Shown here one piece after another: positions 4,728 to 6,039 of a stretch of 6,039 bases of DNA. The stretch is from Candidatus Woesearchaeota archaeon. Lineage in GTDB: Archaea; Nanoarchaeota; Nanoarchaeia; Woesearchaeales; CALCXY01. The notes beneath the pieces were generated by a model. It was given only the letters and a program-made list of their open reading frames with translations, searched no databases and was not told the DNA's origin. Positions within the stretch are counted from its first letter, which is position 1. Each line of letters opens with the position of its first letter. The position numbers were made by a program, and so were the translations under genes. The stretch covers positions 1 through 6,039 of the forward strand of contig JASMFX010000014.1 of assembly GCA_030751555.1 (NCBI GenBank), written 5' to 3'.

Positions 4728-5807
4728 TTAAACAAGCTCTTCAACACCAGGTCTAACAGAATTTTCGAAAGCAGTTCTAACATCCTTTCTTGTCACAGTT
4801 TCCTCTATTTGGAGTTTGCAAAGATTTGTTGCGTTAAATTGTGCTGCGAGTTCATCAAAACTAGCCCTTAAATCAATAGGGCATCCGTTTGTTGCAAGAT
4901 GCTGAAGTCCTTGAAGTTGAACCTGTGTACTCATTCCTGGAGCTAACTGAGCTACAAGGATATTAAAAGCACCCTCAATAGCTATCCCTACTGAATCAAT
5001 ATTTCCTGTGTATCCTTGAATAGGTTTAACCTTATCAGCAATTCTTACTACTTGACCTCCAGTGACTGAAGGGTGGGTAAGTGCTTCTATTGCAATGTCC
5101 TCTACTAAATCATCCTGGATCTCACTAGTGCCTTCTCCTCTTGCATATAGAAAAGGGTTAAAAGTTCCAGCTTTTTGTGCTAGTATAGCTTGAAATTCTG
5201 GATAAACAGCATTGAATCTTTTTTGTAAGGCAGCTTTATAGGAAGGAGTATCTCCATAATCTCTAGGATTTGGGAACTTAGATAAACCTCCTACTAATGG
5301 TCTAACATAACCTGAAACCCATCCAAATCTTATCTCTCTACCAGGTATGAAATCATTACCTCCAGATCCAACATTTACAATTAACAGTGGAGAAACATCT
5401 CTATCAGAATTATTCCCTCTATTTCCATAAATAGCAGCACACACAGCAGGAGCCTCTATAAAATTTTGATATGCTTGAGCTAATTCATGTTCTGCAGGTA
5501 TATCTCCCCTGTTTTCATGTGAAAAATCAAAGCTTAATTGGTGTTCATGAGGAACCTGTGTAGGAGTAGTGAGTTGGTGTTCATGCGGAACATGTGTTTT
5601 GACATGTGCAACCATTGGAGTTGATCCTCCATATGCTGGAGAATCATCAGGATGAGGGTCACGTGGATCTCTTCTCCTCCCACTAGGGACTGCAAGAGCA
5701 CCCGCAGCTAGCAACACAGTTGCTGCTGCATTTCGCATATATCTACCTGCTCTTTGACTAATAGAACGTCCTTGAGTAGGTTGTCTATATTGATTTTGTG
5801 GACTCAT
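4728..5807 (-). CDS. Unrecognised, probably exported protein with His-rich VPHEHQL repeats
   Basis: This 359-residue protein belongs to no family I recognise. A basic N-terminus (R14, R19, R22, R25) precedes a hydrophobic run AAATVLLAAGALAVP (27-41), which looks like a signal peptide with a possible A-L-A cut near 39, or a membrane anchor. A charged Pro/Asp/Arg linker (42-60) follows. Then come three related units: VPHEHQL (73-79), VPHEHQL (85-91) and IPAEHEL (103-109). These could bind metal, but that is only inference. From about 115 the protein looks like a folded domain, with LLIVNVGSGG (141-150), a Gly/aromatic stretch (155-175), and mostly helical sequence to the end. Cysteines at 123, 309 and 330 could form disulphides if it is exported. 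A TATA box 23 nt before the ATG at 5807 fixes the start. It is convergent with fic and divergent from the IS element. Confidence 0.75.
   Translation of the reverse strand: MSPQNQYRQPTQGRSISQRAGRYMRNAAATVLLAAGALAVPSGRRRDPRDPHPDDSPAYGGSTPMVAHVKTHVPHEHQLTTPTQVPHEHQLSFDFSHENRGDIPAEHELAQAYQNFIEAPAVCAAIYGNRGNNSDRDVSPLLIVNVGSGGNDFIPGREIRFGWVSGYVRPLVGGLSKFPNPRDYGDTPSYKAALQKRFNAVYPEFQAILAQKAGTFNPFLYARGEGTSEIQDDLVEDIAIEALTHPSVTGGQVVRIADKVKPIQGYTGNIDSVGIAIEGAFNILVAQLAPGMSTQVQLQGLQHLATNGCPIDLRASFDELAAQFNATNLCKLQIEETVTRKDVRTAFENSVRPGVEELV
5538..5596 (-). repeat. 36-bp period duplication in the exported protein gene
   Basis: Bases 5538-5560 and 5574-5596 match at 21 of 23 positions with an offset of 36 bp, that is 12 codons. 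They encode the two identical VPHEHQL units. The closeness at DNA level suggests a fairly recent in-frame duplication. The third unit (IPAEHEL) is more diverged. Confidence 0.75.
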
Positions 5808-5829
5808 ACAGTTAGAAAGTGGTATTAGC

Positions 5830-5837
5830 TTTATAAA
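5830..5837 (-). promoter_or_regulatory. TATA box of the exported-protein gene
   Basis: On the minus strand TTTATAAA ends 23 nt before the ATG at 5807. The IS element begins only about 16 bp upstream of it, so any activator site further upstream would have been displaced when the element arrived. Confidence 0.6.
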
Positions 5838-5854
5838 TTTTTACTCAATTTACC

Positions 5855-5870
5855 CCGCCCCTTGGGGCGG
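5855..5870. repeat. GC hairpin at the IS left end
   Basis: Seven complementary bases on each side of TT; as a real single-strand hairpin this would be six pairs closing a CTTG loop. TnpA of this family recognises such subterminal hairpins in single-stranded DNA. Confidence 0.7.
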
Positions 5871-5884
5871 CTGGGTGCAAACGT

Positions 5885-5891
5885 TCTTATA
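5885..5891 (+). promoter_or_regulatory. Possible TATA box of tnpA
   Basis: TCTTATA ends 23 nt before the tnpA ATG at 5914, the same spacing as elsewhere in the window. The box itself is weaker than the others. Confidence 0.4.
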
Positions 5892-5913
5892 GCTTCTGGG
5901 CTTTAAATCCAGT

Positions 5914-6039
5914 ATGGATGTAGAACATGCAGCGCATTGCACGTATCGTATCAGATACCACATGGTTTTTTGTGTCAAGTACAGAAAGAAAATGCTACTT
6001 GAGAAGTCAAGGATTGAGTTTCTCAAAGAAATCATGACT
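5914..6039 (+). CDS. tnpA: IS200/IS605 TnpA transposase, N-terminal 42 codons
   Basis: TnpA is a small Y1 HUH single-strand DNA transposase of about 130-150 residues. The visible part begins M-D-V-E-H-A-A-H and carries YRIRYHMVFCVKYRKKML (11-28), the hallmark N-terminal strand of the family (usual form YHLVFVTKYRR). The frame stays open to the window edge, so the HUH pair and the catalytic tyrosine lie outside. An in-frame stop at 5890-5892 and the absence of other start codons fix the start at 5914. It is preceded by the left-end hairpin. Whether the copy is intact cannot be judged. Confidence 0.85.
   Translation, partial: MDVEHAAHCTYRIRYHMVFCVKYRKKMLLEKSRIEFLKEIMT

Larger units (their letters stand above)
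5854..6039 (+). mobile_element. Left end of an IS200/IS605-family insertion sequence, cut by window edge
   Basis: The GC-rich perfect palindrome CCGCCCC-TT-GGGGCGG (5855-5870) is very unlike the AT-rich surroundings. It stands just before tnpA, where this family carries its subterminal hairpin. TTAC (5850-5853) directly precedes the hairpin and equals the cleavage/target tetranucleotide known for IS608, so the boundary is placed after 5853 by inference. The right end, and any tnpB, lie outside the window. Confidence 0.65.

Noticed and set aside
5850..6035. Minus-strand open frame across the IS end
   Set aside because: The plus strand encodes TnpA here, and the minus frame runs through the left-end hairpin.

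Overview
This AT-rich window reads as archaeal. Nearly every gene start has a TATA element (TTTATAA, TTTAAATA or TTTTATATA) whose gene-side edge lies 22-24 nt before the start codon, with little or no room for a leader. Shine-Dalgarno sequences are mostly absent. The gene content also fits an archaeon: an archaemetzincin-type protein, a CaCA-family cation exchanger with archaeal/bacterial proportions, a Fic protein with a short basic N-terminal module, and an IS200/IS605 transposase. A small-genome DPANN-type archaeon is plausible, but the window alone does not prove the lineage.

Layout. At the left edge is the 3' end of a small two-helix membrane protein (+). It overlaps, tail to tail, the end of a divergent DapA/NanA-family class I aldolase (-). 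Upstream of the aldolase on the same strand is an archaemetzincin-like protein in which the zinc-protease motif has its Glu and second His exchanged. Next comes a compact cluster of hairpins (2020-2143), then a complete Na+/Ca2+ exchanger family protein (-). From 3084 to 3780 no conventional gene is convincing. This stretch holds a leaderless 21-codon signal-like mini-ORF, a low-information stretch that may be gene debris, and a relatively GC-rich stem-closed segment that looks like a small minus-strand RNA gene with its own TATA box and T-run. A complete Fic-domain AMP-transferase (+) follows. Its promoter and its 3' end carry the same inverted-repeat pair. Convergent to it is an unrecognised, probably secreted protein (-) with three VPHEHQL-like repeats. 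The right edge is the left end of an IS200/IS605 element: a GC hairpin and the first 42 codons of tnpA.

How the parts relate. Each of the four large minus-strand genes has its own promoter, so they look like a series of single-gene transcription units rather than one operon. The clearest accessory material is the fic unit between matching inverted repeats and the IS element at the right edge. The most interesting protein observation is the swapped HExxH in the archaemetzincin homologue. The most interesting DNA observations are the fic-flanking repeats, the hairpin cluster, and the putative small RNA.
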